A DNA stretch of 64,000 bases from contig JAIWNF010000101.1 of the NCBI GenBank assembly GCA_025093555.1, positions 1 to 64,000 of the forward strand, in the 5' to 3' direction. Source of the DNA: Circinella umbellata (Eukaryota; Mucoromycota; Mucoromycetes; Mucorales; Lichtheimiaceae). The notes beneath the pieces were generated by a model. It did not search any database, had not been told where the DNA came from, and saw only the letters and a program-made list of their open reading frames with translations. The number at the start of each line of letters is the position of its first letter. Within the stretch, counting starts at the first letter, position 1. Position numbers and translations under genes: made by a program. This document shows positions 24,823 through 38,780 of this stretch, one piece after another.

Positions 24823-26797
24823 AAATAATAAAAAAGTTATCCGAATAAAATAATAATAAAAATTGCGGTTGTTGTTGTTCAACATGTGAAATTTTATGGA
24901 TCCGTTTGCTTCCGATCTTCTCTTTTAATTATCACCCATGAAGCCAAAAAAAAAGAAAACATTATACTATTTTTTCTTTTCTTTTTGAAATAATTAGGTA
25001 ATAAATAATAAATATATTTGTGTGGATTTAAATAATTATGCTTAATTTGCTGACTTGAATTATTGTTTTTTACCGTGCTGATTAATATGAGAAAAAGTAT
25101 CATGAATTTGAATTTTTTTTTCTTGGTTGTCATGCAACAGGAGAAGGATATACTATTTTCCATGGTAATGGAATTATATCATATCAACTATAAAAAAAAG
25201 TGAGAAAAAAATCACACGCAGGAACATAATTATGAATAAATAATGTTCCGTTTCTGGATTGAATTTATAACATCAAAAGTTATGTCAAAGTAGTGTTTAA
25301 TCATCCAGCTAATAAAGTTTCAGGTTAAAACAACTTGCATATAATCAGTATTTCTTGATCTGAACTATTTATACAGATATATGTCTAGATAGTTGATATC
25401 CGTAGGAATTAAGAATAACGTACGTAAATTGTAGTATTATTAAACATACTATATATCTATTGTATTAGTGAAAGCTGTATCTATGCCATGATCCTCTGTA
25501 ATCCAACTTGATATTTATTTTTATTCACGTAAAAACACCTTACTATCTTTCTCCATTTGGCGACATTGATAAGTAAGGAAGCAAAAGAAAGATAAATAAA
25601 TGATAATTAAATAATAATAATCCACTTCTTCTTTCACTATCTCCCTACTGTCACATATATATTCTTGTCTTAAAATTATTTGCAATTAGTAAAAATACTC
25701 GTGATGATTTCATAGTTCAAGTATTTCAATAACGTGCAATACGACGTAAAGATTTTTTTTTCGTTTATCATCAGAATAAGTTTAGTTCATACGTACGTAA
25801 TTATAAATCTATCATAAATATACTAACATGACAGCATACTTTGCAAAGAATTGGAGTAATTTTATTATCAAGCAATAAATCATCAATATAGTTAACTCTT
25901 GTTCAGTTTATGTGATGTATGAAAAGTATATTTATTCTTCATTTCAATCTGATGTTGTGATAAAAAACAATTATTTGTCTATTCAGAAAAGCTACAAAGC
26001 TTTCACTATTAACTTCATATTTGCCTTTTCAAAACAATCTTATAATTCGCGGTTGATAATACAAAACTTATTCGTATTAAACTAAGGGAGAAAGGAGAAA
26101 GGAAAATATGGTTGTATCATAATCAACTCGTTAACTGGGAAGCGCCAAGTTTGAGCTCAATAACTGCAATTTCTACAGGGTCCCCCTTGGCAACAAATTG
26201 TCTTAACGATACCAGCCTTTTAGGTATGTGAAAACTAGTCTCTCGCGTTAAGCAATCATTTTCTATACTATTTATTTGATACCCACTGACAATAAAAAAA
26301 AGGGTTTAAAAAGAAAAACACTATATAGATACTATATAGCAACCATATCAAGGCTACTATAAATTAACAACACGTATCAAAAATGAAAAGTTCATGATTT
26401 TTTTCGTTTTTTAACCTTTTATTAATAATAAATGTCGGTGTACTGAAGTAATTATGCATTTATCATACAATAAGTCATTTTGATGCTTTCGATACGTATG
26501 ATAATATTAATTATAAGAACAAAAGGAAAAATACACTGTAGAATATGTTTAGGTAAGTATAACTCGTTACATGCACAATATTAAAAAATTGGTGTCTTTT
26601 TTTTATATGCTTATATTGCTGTGGCCGTCATTTTTGTAATTAGACAGAGGTTTTTTTCAATTTCTCTTATGCAACCATATTTTGACAATCAAAAAAAAAA
26701 TTGAGTTGCTCAAATTTATGAAGAGCTTCTTCAAGGGTAAGACAAAAACTCGGAAGAACCTGAAATTTCCATAAAAGTAGAAGGCGGGCCTTATCAT
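24823..26797. other. Intergenic between SDH3 and DOP1, no gene seen
   Basis: AT-rich throughout, with several short poly-A and poly-T runs. Short frames in the first 350 bases are shadows or low complexity. No repeats or RNA genes were recognised. The last part leads into the DOP1 promoter. Confidence 0.5.
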
Positions 26798-26816
26798 GCG
26801 GGTATAAAAAACCCGC
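26798..26816 (+). promoter_or_regulatory. TATA box inside a perfect 6-bp palindrome, DOP1 promoter
   Basis: The sequence GCGGGT-ATAAAAA-ACCCGC places a consensus TATA element exactly in the loop of a perfect 6-bp inverted repeat. It lies about 180 bases upstream of the proposed DOP1 start and would put transcription initiation near 26830. The leader from there to 26981 contains no ATG on the plus strand. Confidence 0.55.
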
Positions 26817-26980
26817 TCTCTTTTAACTGAAATAAAATAAATTAAAAAGCTTCTTTTATATCTATATATACATATATCATCGCGACGGAAAACTTTACAT
26901 CTTTCTACTTTTATAACGATCGCCAATCCCATTCTTTTTCTTTTTTTTCTTTTCTTTCTCTCTCTCTCTAATTTTTCAAA

Positions 26981-28250
26981 CTGGATCAACACAAGAGTAA
27001 GGAACAAGGTAAATAAAACTTATACATGAAGCTTTTTTTATATATATAATTTCAATCATGACTTTTTATTATTATAATCGCATCGTTGTTATTTTGTATG
27101 AAAATAATAACTTAAATGATGAACTTTCTCTTCTTTTTTCCCTTTTTTCTCTTTTATCCTTATTTTTTCTAGCTTATCAAAGCGACCCGAGATTTCGAAA
27201 ATATGTACAATTGATCGAGAAAAATCTGAATTCATTTGATGCTGTTAATGAATGGGCAGATATTATTTCGTTTCTTGGCCGATTGCTCAAGGTACAAAAG
27301 GGAGTGGGAAAAAAAAATATCAAAACAGGAAAAGAACTTGTGAATCCTTTTTAGAACCGGAACAAATAAATAATATATGATTCTTATAGTCTTTTCAAGC
27401 ATATCCACAATTTCCAGTTATTCCACGAAAACATACTGTGGCGAAACGTCTAGCACAATGTTTAAATCCAGGGTTTCCTGCGGGTGTTCATCAAAAGACT
27501 TTGGATGTTTACGCGTATATCTTGGAAACAATTGGTGTAGGTTTTCTCTTTTTATATATGTCTCTTATTTATCTATATAAATATGGCAACAAAAAACTTT
27601 CTCTTTAATGTATATGGTTACTGGGTGTTAAATGGAAAGAAAGGAGAGAAAAAGCTTTACTGATATATAAAAATATTAGACGGATCAATTAGCGGAAGAT
27701 TTAGCATTATGGTCACTTGGATTGTTTCCTTTTGTACAATATGCTGCTATGCATGTCAAGGTAAAATAAAGAAAATGAATTCAAGTGTATATATCATATG
27801 ATAAATATTAAAGAAATGATCATATATAACTATAGCCACAACTATTGGATATATTTGAAAAATATTATTTTCCATTGAAATCTCGATTACGGTCAGCTAT
27901 GCGTGGATTTATAATCGCACTATTACCAGCATTGGATGAGGAAGGGAGTGAATTCTTTGACAAAGTATGCTCATTTATATTTATGTATAGCATAAAAGAG
28001 TGGAAACAAGAGTGATAAAGGGGTTACGAAAAAAAAATTAGATTAACATATAAGATTAAATAAAAACAATCATAGGTCGTAAAACTGATGGATAAATTAT
28101 CAGATATGGTGGATCTTCCTTTCTTTTACAGTTGTACGTGGCATGTTATGATTAGTAACCCTGGATTACGACCACCGGCACTTAATTATTTATTACGCAG
28201 ATTACCTAAAATCACCAATACAGAAGGTACGTTAGTTATATATTGGAAGC

Positions 28251-28282
<32 letters not shown>

Positions 28283-31200
28283 GAATGCTGACGGAGGAGA
28301 AGGAGAATAAACTAACAAACGTTCTTATTCATTACTATAGAAGTATCTGTTGTATTAGGAGGTAATGAATGTATTAGTTATATGGTCCGTGCTTTTGCTG
28401 CTACGTTAGGTGATGCGCAACTACTTGTGCAACGTGGCATGTTAGAATTGCTTGTACAAAATTTTGCATTGAAGCACCGGTAAATCTATTTATATATATA
28501 TAAAGTCTTCCAAAAGAAAGATAGAGACAGAAATAGAAAGCTCATAGATATATATTCTATGTAATATAGAACAATTCCTTATGATGACTTGGTTGTACTC
28601 ATGAAAGCAGCACTATCAATTGTATTACGTAAAGACATGTCATTAAATCGTCGACTGTATGCTTGGCTTTTGGGAGACGATGGTAATTCACAAACACAAA
28701 TGAAATATTTTAACTTATATGGTGAAAGAGCAGCTATACAAGCTGTACGAGGATTATTTTTTACTACAACCAATAGCAACCATCATCAGCATCATTTGGA
28801 ACAGCATCATTCTAGTCAACAATATCAAAATGAAATTCAAGAAACATATATTATTGAAGCACAGCGACCCTATAAAATTCTTATTTCATTGTTAGATAAA
28901 TGGGAAATTGGTCAACCCATTGTACAAGGTATCTTTACAAACTCACTTGTTAGTTTACAAACACAAGTGCATAAAGTAGAAGCAAGTGCAGAGGTAAAAG
29001 TAGTAGATGATTTAATTAAGGGTCATTGTTATTTGCTGTTGGTTGTGTGTGGTCGTTTTTTATTATATGGGTAAATCTAATGAAGCTATTTTTATATGGA
29101 CAAAGATTGTACAAACAGCCAATATGTGGATGGAAATGATGGAACCTTATTTGATTTGGATGAAACTATTCGCTCTTTTCGATGCCAATTTTCCAGATAA
29201 AGCAGGTGTATTCAAACCAACCAACTTGGAAAACAATCTAAAAAACTTAACACTGATAGAATTTACTTTAAAATCATTCAAATTCACTGATGAAGAAATT
29301 CGACACATGCATTTACCTCTTATCTTATCAGCTATGACACAAAAATTACAGGTAATCATTTATTTCTTTTGAAAGAAAAAATTAATATACAGAGTATATA
29401 TGTGCGTGTGCGTTTAACGCAAAAAAAAATCACAAGTGGATTAAATATAAAGTGTTTTTATATAGGAATCAATTCGACATCCATCCTTTATTGATATGCT
29501 TCCTTTAGTGGATAAATGTGTACAATTAATTCATATTATTTTACAAATGATACCTGAAAATGTCTTTTGGGATCGTCGTACATCCAAAGTACCTGAAGCA
29601 GGAGAAAAATTATCCACACAACAAAAACAGACAAAAGAGTTTACTAATGGTATGGATGTTCTTGAATATACCCACGAGTTTTATGGAATACGTTCAAATA
29701 ATGTACGTGAAGCCACAACAAAACAAAATGGTACTTCTACTACCACCATCAATAATAACAATGATACCAATAACAACAACAACAAAGACGAAAATGATAT
29801 CAATGTTGTGAAAGAATCAGAAGATGAAGGAGATCTTTCTATAACACATACTTCATCATTATCAGGAACCTATGATGGAGGAACAGGAGGACTTACCACC
29901 CATATTCTTGCCAATCGTCCACAATATGGACCTATACGAGGATCTATTTTAGTGGCTGAAGTCATGCATCAATTAACTCAATTTTTATCAGGCCTTGTTT
30001 CAAGTTATATTATTCCACCAGAAAAGGATAGTATAGGTGGTGTTGATGTAGGTGTGGATGGTAAACGATTGCGAAGTATCGATTCACAATTGGAAAGAGT
30101 ATTACATTCTGTATGTTCTGTATTGACGTTGGTTGCCAAGCATGCTGATGAAAGATTTTCTTGGGAGGAAAATGATCAAGACCAACTCACCCACACCTTA
30201 CTGATGTGCTGTGAGAACGGAAGAGAGTTTGGTGTATTGGATGCAGGATTATCAACGTTGACCCAATTAATGCGACGTCGTCCATTTATTAAGGAAGGAG
30301 CTCTTAAGAAGAAAACAGTATCAAAACATATTATGGATAATGTATGTAATATATATCTATCTTTTCTTTTTCTTTGCTATCTGTGTGCGTATTTATATAT
30401 GTAGTATATATTATGAGAAAAAACAGAGACCTAGTTTAACTGAATTTCCAAGATTAGCTGTGGGGATACTTGGCACCAGCAGCACCGTTATTACATATGC
30501 GTACAGCTCAATTGATATGGCTCCTAACCGATGCATCTTTACCACACCAAATCGAAACCATCTTATCCAGCTATTTGATTTCACGAGACGATAATGAACG
30601 ACTTTTAAACTATGAAAAATTCGGTATCTTGTGGGAATTTTCAGAAGATATTGTTCAAACAGCAACTACGTTTGCACGACCCATGTTTTTAATTTTGGAT
30701 CTGTTACAAGAAGGTTCTTCACCTGTGGATCGTCGTGTAGGAGAAACATGGTTACGATGTCATTTACGTAGTTATGTACGATTATTGGAACCTTTTGTGC
30801 TTACTATGTTGAGTAAAGATATTATTCGTCGACCTACGGAAAAGAAAATTCCACATGAACATCAAATACTTTATGATAATATGGAACATGTTGTAATGGT
30901 ACCCTATTATTTGTATATGCGACCTTTTGATATGGCAACCATTGATTATATGTTTAGACATTTGTTGTCTTTAATCAATTTTGGTTCGTTGGGATTTCTC
31001 AAAACATGTAAAAATCACAGAGTCGCATTGGGGGCCGGTGCAATGCCTGGATTGATTGAAGCTTCTTTGGGTATCCAATTTCAAGGTAAATAAATATATA
31101 TATTCATATCACAACTGATCCGGATGAAACGGAATATAAAAAATAAAATAAAAAAAGATAATAAAATAAATGCAAGATATCACATGTTAACAAAATCTTA

Positions 31201-34200
31201 TCTTTATTAAAAATAATAATAATAATAGAAGGCACTAGTTTGTCTTTCTTGGAATTATTAGTTCAAATTTCATTACGGTAAAAACAAGAAAAATGCATCC
31301 ATTTATTTATATTAAACTTTAAAAAGAAAAAAAAATTAAAATGTTTATTTATTTTAGATATCTTGAGACTGAACCATGTGACAAGTACCGATCCGACATG
31401 CTCAAGTCAGTGCGTAGTATCCAGTTACATGCAGCTGAACTTTTATACCAGACCATATCAAAATTGGACTATATTGACATGAAATTGACTCGATTGATAC
31501 AAGAAAGTGTGTTACGCAAATTAGTATTTTGTATATACACTCATGATCTTGAATTACAACAAAAATTATTACATTTATTACATGCTACTATGGCTATTAC
31601 TGCAGTTGCAGCATTTAATAAACCTGGAGGAGGTTCTACAACACCAGAACAACAACATCATCATCATCAACAACAACGTACTAGTAGTAGTCACAGTCGT
31701 CGGAAGGCTTCCGTGGATAGTGCACAAAATGAACAAGCCATGTTGGCACAATATGCAAGTGATGCAGTACCTCGCGCAGCATCATCATCCACAACATCAA
31801 CAACAAATAACGCATTAATTGCACCACAGGCTATTGAAGCAATTGATTTGGCAAGTACAACATCTGCATTATTTGTGAAATGTGTAACTGATGCATTCAT
31901 GTTAGCAAGTAACCGACCTATTTTACAACACTGGATGGATTTTGTTCTTGCTTCTTTACCCCATATGCGCGGAGCATTTCGACAAATGGTGATTCCTATT
32001 TTGATGTGTATTTGTGAACAAACCACATTATGTCATACGGCAGTACGATTATTAATGCATGGAGAAGTATCTGATGAATATACCACCACCACTACTACTA
32101 CCACTACCCATCGTAGTAACAAAAAACAGCATTATCAGCATCAACATGGACCTTATTTACAAGAAGCAAGTGCTGTTAGTGTTGGAGGACCTGAACAAGA
32201 TATTTTGGTCTTTTTAAATGGTATCGAAAAAATTCTACTTTACTGTTTAACGGATCGAACACTCAATGACGATTGGCATCCAGCAACCCATGGTCTTGAT
32301 ACATGGTTGCCAATCCCTCGAACGACTTCAGATATTACTACTTCAACACTCAAAGGGTTTGCACAATTAGTCCATGCAGATGAACCGGTGCTTCGTGCCA
32401 ATGTTCGAGCACGTGATGTGATGTTATTCCACCTTCCTGTCGTTCTTCATATCTTACTAGATGTCTGGCGTGTATTCCGTCAACCTCACTGGGATAAAGA
32501 AACATCAGACTCCTTAGGATTGGCCAAGATGGATGCTGTATTACAAAGCTTTGCTTATGCAGCGGATCATGTAAAAGCACGACTGGAAACCATTTTTGAA
32601 CGATTATACAAATATTGTGCGGTGGACTTTATTGAAGGTTTTACTGAAATATTTTTCATGGAAAATCCTATTGCACTTGAATATGAAGCTTCAAGAGATC
32701 AATTTGATTTGATTGCTTTTGAAGTTTTATCAGCGACACCCGCCAGTTCTCCTCATCATATTTTGTCAACACTTTTGGATAGTATAAGACAAAGAACGCC
32801 AGGCATGCAGGTTCATCGCCGAAGACATATTCAACGAACTGGGAAACTGTAAGTGTTTTTTTATAGATATATTGCTGGGGTGGGAACTACAAAGTGTGAA
32901 AGCTTAGATAACACATACATGGGATAGTATACTCATAATAAATGATCATTAGAACCGATACATCCATATTACGATTCGCAGAAATTTATTGCAAAAATTT
33001 ATTGAAAACGGATACATTAGCCCATTTATGGCCTTTAATGCATTCTTTTGCCAAAGATTATCTTTCTCAAGCTCAAGCCTATAAAACGATTCTTCCTGGT
33101 TTATTACGTTTTCTCACTGTTGTAGTGGATGGTTTGACACGTTCACAAGCACAAACAACAGTCTTAGGAACCAAGGGATTGGAAGAACGTAAAAAAGCAA
33201 GACGAGATGCACAAGATTTATATCAACGTTGTGTAGATTACTGTATATTAATTGCTGGAAGGTCTTTTGATCAAGGATTATGGTTACGACGCTCAAATGT
33301 TTATGATGATAGTGCAAGTAGTAATAGTATGACTGTAACGAGTCATCATCATTTATCGGATGATACACCAGGAACACCTACAGATACGTTATCATTATCT
33401 GATACAATGAGTGATACGGCAAGAAACATGTCATCAAGCAATGTATCTGATTTGGAAAAAAAGGCCAGTTGGAAATCTCGAGAAGATGTGATGATTGCTC
33501 AGGTCAATAGTTTTTTGGCATCGACAGTGATTCCTAATTTACCTCAATTGATTGGTGATCAAGATAGAATCAACTCACTTTTAAATAACCTTGTCTATTA
33601 TGTGATTGGCCCTGCTTTACGAACACGTGCAGTGTAAGTTTATTTCATAAATGATTTTATATTATTACTATTTTTAATGACTGAATGTAATTATATCTAT
33701 CTATCAATCAATCTATTTATTTTATTTTTAGGTTTAGTAAAATTGCCATCATTTTAGATCAAATCTGTGAAATGACTGAATTAACATTTAGTTACAAGAC
33801 TTGGCGAAAAGAAGTATGGGAAGTGTTTTTAGATAATCGATTCTTTTATATGAGTGCGACTACTGCGAAAAAATGGCGCAAGATCGTTCAAACTGTTTTC
33901 TTATTGGAAAAAGAAAGGTTTACTGAATTGATGAGTCGAGTGACTACTTCGCCTTCTACAGCATTTTTCACCAACAAAGACCAAGAAACATTAAATCGAG
34001 CACTTAATTTACGTCGATTATCCTATGTTATTTTTTGTGGTACTACAGATCAATATGTTCCTCAATTACCTATTATTCAAGAAAAACTGGTGGAATTATT
34101 AAAATTAGATCACGGTGAAATGGTTCATGTTGAAATTTATCTTTGTCTTCGTATCATGTTGGTTCGATTTTCTCAAAAACATTTGTTAAATTTCTGGCCT

Positions 34201-35042
34201 GTGCTTATCACTGAATTGGTAAAGTAACTTTTCATTGTATATAAATGAAGGGTGTGTGGGGAAATTGATATCTTTTGGGGGGGAGGTTGAATGAAAAAAA
34301 AACCATCAACAAATCACATCAACAAGTTTGATAGACAAAGAGTTACTAAAAAGAGTAAATTAGATGCGACTATTTAATGCATTCTTGTACAACAACGTGA
34401 ACGATCGTCCTGAAGAAGCACAGATCGCACTAGCGGGATGTAAATTCTTGGATTTGCTTTGTGCACTTGAACTTGATGCTTTCCAAATGTGAGTTAAAGA
34501 AAGAAAGAAAACTTTTTTTTTGGGGGGGGACTAAAATCATTAACTACTAAAATCTACTGTGGTTATTATTAGTTTTAATTAATGAATGACATATACTATA
34601 TTTTTTTTATTCTATTAGATTCGAATGGATATTTATTAAAGATGTAGTAGCTTCTTCTATATTCACAAACATTCCCACCACCATTCACAATAATAATGAC
34701 GAACAAAAAGAACAGGATGGACCTATTCCTATTATGAATCGTCTAGGTGAAAAATTAACAGAAACAAGTGACAGTGTAACAAGTAGTACACGAGCTGTTT
34801 TTGATGCTTTTCCAAATGACATAACTGATCCCTATCCTACACCCATCCCTTCCCTTGGTCAATTGAAACGACCCATGTTAACTATGCGGAGTATAAGCAG
34901 TATTCAACAATTGGCCTTTTTTGTCGAACACGTTTCATTATATGCATATCAATGTTCATTTACTTTAGCTCATCCTGATATACCATTCATAGAAAGTTTA
35001 TTACAAACTGATTTATTAGAAGGAGATATTGAAAGTGAATAA
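26981..35042 (+). CDS. DOP1: Dop1 homolog (Dopey family), 17 exons, start codon uncertain
   Basis: Exons: 26981-27008 (proposed), 27173-27291, 27390-27536, 27680-27760, 27836-27964, 28076-28226, 28341-28479, 28570-29021, 29119-29351, 29466-30341, 30458-31085, 31229-31277, 31358-32848, 32953-33633, 33732-34218, 34364-34488, 34619-35042. They sum to 2080 codons in phase. Dop1 is a very large peripheral protein of Golgi/endosomes that works with the flippase Neo1 and Mon2 in membrane traffic. The conserved N-terminal domain is clear (DPRFRKYVQLIEKNLNSFD, EWADIISFLGRLLK, PRKHTVAKRLAQCLNPGFPAG). The conserved LWGYLAPAAP block follows in exon 11, and Leu-rich C-terminal repeats close the protein. 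Asn/His/Gln tracts interrupt it. No in-frame ATG precedes the conserved domain after splicing; CTG at 26981 in good context is proposed. The alternative is ATG 27058 with intron 1 retained. The intron at 29022-29118 has a weak donor (GTCATT). Confidence 0.88.
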
Positions 35043-35273
35043 ATTTTTTTCAAAAGAATATTCCCCCTCCCCCCTAATCATGACATTTGCCTTTCAAAAA
35101 GTTTGTTATCCTTTACTGCTTTTTTATTTTGGGTTAAAAAAAAAAAAGATCGGGGTTTCTAAAGAGATTCATGCTTGTTTCAGTTCGTTGGTTGAAAGCT
35201 GAGTCCAAGTATACATATAATCTTTTTTTTCTCTTCATAAAAACGTATACAAGAAGAATTTTCGAAAAGAAAA

Positions 35274-37958
35274 ATGCCACACGTTGTCGGATTGGCGTTT
35301 GCAATATATGGAATTGTTGTTGCGGTAAATCATCTGAACTTCTTGAAACATTCTTTAAACATGAGTGATTTTTAAAATGAGCGAGGTTTTTTTTTATTTT
35401 ATTATTATTTAATAAAAGAAAGAAAAAAAAACTAATTGTGTTATATTGTGTGAATAGGGTTTATTTGTCTTTAGTACGGGATTTACACGATATTACCAAC
35501 ATAAACATGAAAGTGAATCTTTTGCAACTATTGTTACCATTCTTGCTTTAACTCTAATTTTAGCAACCTTGGCATTGACACCTATTGATATATTTTTGGT
35601 TTCTTCCACGGTGGATTCTATGACTGGACTTAAAAAGGGATGGGCTGACAAAGATACAATTTATTGGATGACAACAACAGTTCAAATAGTGTATTATGGA
35701 TGTTATGGACTTGTTGCTATCTTTAGTTTCTTTTTCATTCCATTTGCTTATTTTTATTATGAAGAATATGATGGTGATGAGGATGAAGAAGCACATACTT
35801 TACGTGATCGTGTTATGGGTGCATTAAAATATACTTCATTTTTTGTTGTTATTTCATTATTATTATTTTTATTTGGTTTATTCGTTAAACCTTCTTCAAG
35901 ACCACCTAAATTGGATTTGGATTGGTTTGAGAAATTATTAACTGAAAGTAGTAAGTATTGTAGAACTTATGGATTGGGGGGGAAGAAGAAATAAAAAGGG
36001 TGGGGTTGGGGGGGAGAGAGAAAGAAAGAAAGAAAGAAGAGTGGTTAAAGATAATTGACAAAATGTATTTATTTGGTTATTCTGAATGCTGATCAATTTT
36101 TTTTTTTTGTTACCAGATGGAGAAAAATCAATCTCGTTTGTGGTTGCTTGTTTGATGGTTTTAGGAATGCTTGTTTTTATCGGCTATACGGTAAGTAGAA
36201 GAGATGATAGAATATTTTTATATAAACTTATGTTTGTGTATATATATAATTAGGCACCTGGATTATCATTATTACCTATGAATATGATAAAAGGAAGACG
36301 TAGAATTGAATCAGAAAATGAAGATGTGGATAATCGTTTAGCTGTGAATCGTGAAAGACAGCGTGAAATCCAATCACGGTACACAGGTACAAATAAGCCT
36401 ATTAGTACACGAGATCAACGTGAACTTGATAACTTGGATGATGAAGAAAGGTTCGTTATTATTACCATTATTATCATTATTATTATAATTATTTTAGTTT
36501 TAAAGATGTAACAAACAAACATCTAATTATAAATCAAACGTTTTTTGTTCTCTTTTTATAAATATATATATAATCTATATATATAAAAGAATTCTTACAA
36601 GAAGATTAAGAACGATTCAAGAAGATCAATCTGGATTATGGCAAAAAATAATAAAAGTGATCAGACCATTTGAGGTAAATAAAAAAAAAAAATGAAATGA
36701 AACAAACTTTCATTATAATACATATTTTAACTACCAAAAAAAAAAAAAATAGATTTTAATTGGTTTCTTGTTGCTGGCACTGACTTTAGTTGTTATAGCT
36801 TCAATTTTTTTGACCATGTGAGTAAACCTTTTTTTAATGCATATGTAGATAAAGGGTTATATGTGTGAGGATTAACTCATTTTGTAATCGCTGATCTTTT
36901 GTTTTTTTTGGGGGGGGGGAAGAGGGAAAATGGGTGGGTTGGATTATTATTATACTGGGGAAGTGTTCCCATATAATAATGTGTCACTTGAAAGTTGGGG
37001 GGGAGGGAAGAGTATTCATCTCGTGATGATGTTATTTTATTATTTACAATATATGCAAAATATAACCAACTTAAATAATAAATTTTGATTGTTTTAATAA
37101 TAGTGTTGACAAGTTAACTTATTCTGTTTGTGGTAAACAATGCGGTTATATTATAAGTCATCCAGACTTATTTAATCCTATCAACTTTATATTTGTTCAA
37201 TTATCCAATGTTTTCCCATTAGATTATGTATTCATGGTCTTATTGATTGTTTATTTCTTTCTTGCAACCATGTCTGGAGTAATTACATTGGGTGTAAGAT
37301 TTTTATGGGTCGCTCTTTTCCGAATTAGAAAAGGAGCCACGATGCCTCAAGGTTTATTATTTTCAACTATTCTATTGACTCTCAGCTTACTTGCATTAAA
37401 CTATTCATTAACGGCGGTTGTGGCACCTGGTTATGCACATTTTGGAAGTCAAGTTTATGTAAGTTAACTTGTATCTTATTACTTATTCAAAGTATGTTAA
37501 TTGATAATTTAAATGGGATATATATAAAAAATGCAGTGTAATTATACAGAAGGAGGTCAAAGAGATTGTAGCGAACATATGGATAAAATAGTACCTTGCG
37601 ATATCTATGCACCCACAGGTAAAATTTCATTTTCCGAATAACAAACTCAGATTTTCATTATGCTAATCCCCATCTTTTTTTTTGTCTATGATTAGAAATT
37701 TGTACACCGACTATCACATCTACATTAATTGATAGAATTGTAGTCAATACACCCTTTTTTGGTGCATTGTATTATTATTCTCAGTGGGCATTTCTTATTA
37801 TTTTTATTTTCGGATTTATTATTGCATTATTTAGACGACCTCGCGATAATGTTGATATGGAATCAGCAGATGCAGATGCAGATCAATATGATAATGAACA
37901 AAGTGGTTTATTAGAAAATAATAGTAGTAGTAATAGAAGAAGAACTACTTATGGATGA
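35274..37958 (+). CDS. LMBRD1: LMBD1-type membrane protein (probable vacuolar cobalamin transporter)
   Basis: Nine exons (35274-35324, 35458-35950, 36117-36190, 36254-36450, 36590-36674, 36753-36817, 37104-37458, 37537-37618, 37696-37958) join in phase to 554 residues, typical of the LMBR1-like LMBD1 family. Animal LMBD1 works with ABCD4 to release vitamin B12 from lysosomes. Visible family blocks are GWADKDTIYWMTTTVQIVYY, FIPFAYFYYEEYDGDEDEE, a charged cytosolic loop between helices (about residues 215-290), a lumenal Cys-bearing loop, and the PGYAHFGSQVY segment. About nine hydrophobic helices can be counted. The cytosolic tail contains EQSGLL, an acidic dileucine signal, fitting the vacuole. 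It lies 231 bases after DOP1, same strand. Cobalamin use is absent in most Dikarya but is reported in early-diverging fungi, so the B12 role is plausible, not shown. Confidence 0.88.
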
Positions 37959-38780
37959 AAAAAATTAAAGTTTTTTTATTATTATTACTATTACTACTAC
38001 TACTTCAAAAAAAAAAGACCACCTGATTATCCCCCATTTTTATTGTTTTTTTTTTTATTCTATGTTAAAAATAAAATACTTTTTTTTTTTTTTTGCAGAT
38101 TATTTATTATTATTAAGGTCTGGGCCGTGCCCTTTTATTTTTATCTCTTGGCTTTTTTTTTTTCTATTTTCTTTATTATATATGCAAGTACCTTAGAAAG
38201 AGAGAGTGTAAAAAAAAAAAAAAAAAAAAAAAATTCCCATATTAGAAGCCAAAACCGTATAAAATAAGTTTTCATTATTCTCTCAAAAGTTATTATAACA
38301 ACAAAGAAAATCCGTAGCACAAAACGTATCATGACAATGTGGGCAACACAGACATCATGGTGATAATAGTTATTCAAAAAATGATGACACCTCTTTCCCA
38401 CAAAACACATAATGAAATATAAAAAAAAAAGTGATACAAAAAAATGGATCGTCATTCAATAAGAGTTGTTTTTTTAGCTGTGTATAAAATACAAAAATGT
38501 GAGTGCGTGCGTTGCGTGTACTACGCATGCTAATACCAAACTTGGTATAACGCATGGATCTGTACTTCCATTTGGATTTGTACATGAGGTTTCCCCCCCC
38601 CCCAACTTCTTTTTAGTGCTTTAGGTCGGCCCGGTTCCACTTTTTAATTTTTTTTATATAAAAAGTCAAGTTTTTTGGTCTTTGCTGCGTCTTTTTTTTT
38701 TTTTTTACTTTTCACTTTTACTTTTTTAAACAACAAATTTTCTGATCAAAACCTTTTTTTCACTCTTCTCTTTTTATAAA
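37959..38780. promoter_or_regulatory. Intergenic: promoter region of the zinc-finger gene
   Basis: Contains poly-A/T runs (a 22-base A-run at about 38211-38232), a C11 run near 38591, a short GC-rich patch TAGGTCGGCCCGG (38622-38634) and TATATAAAA near 38653, which could serve as TATA box for the gene starting at 38781. No coding sequence was recognised. Confidence 0.45.

Noticed and set aside
27058..27354. Continuous frame from ATG 27058 into the Dop1 domain as the gene start
   Set aside because: It reads through a clear pyrimidine tract plus TAG acceptor and would add a hydrophobic leader not expected of Dop1; kept only as the alternative.
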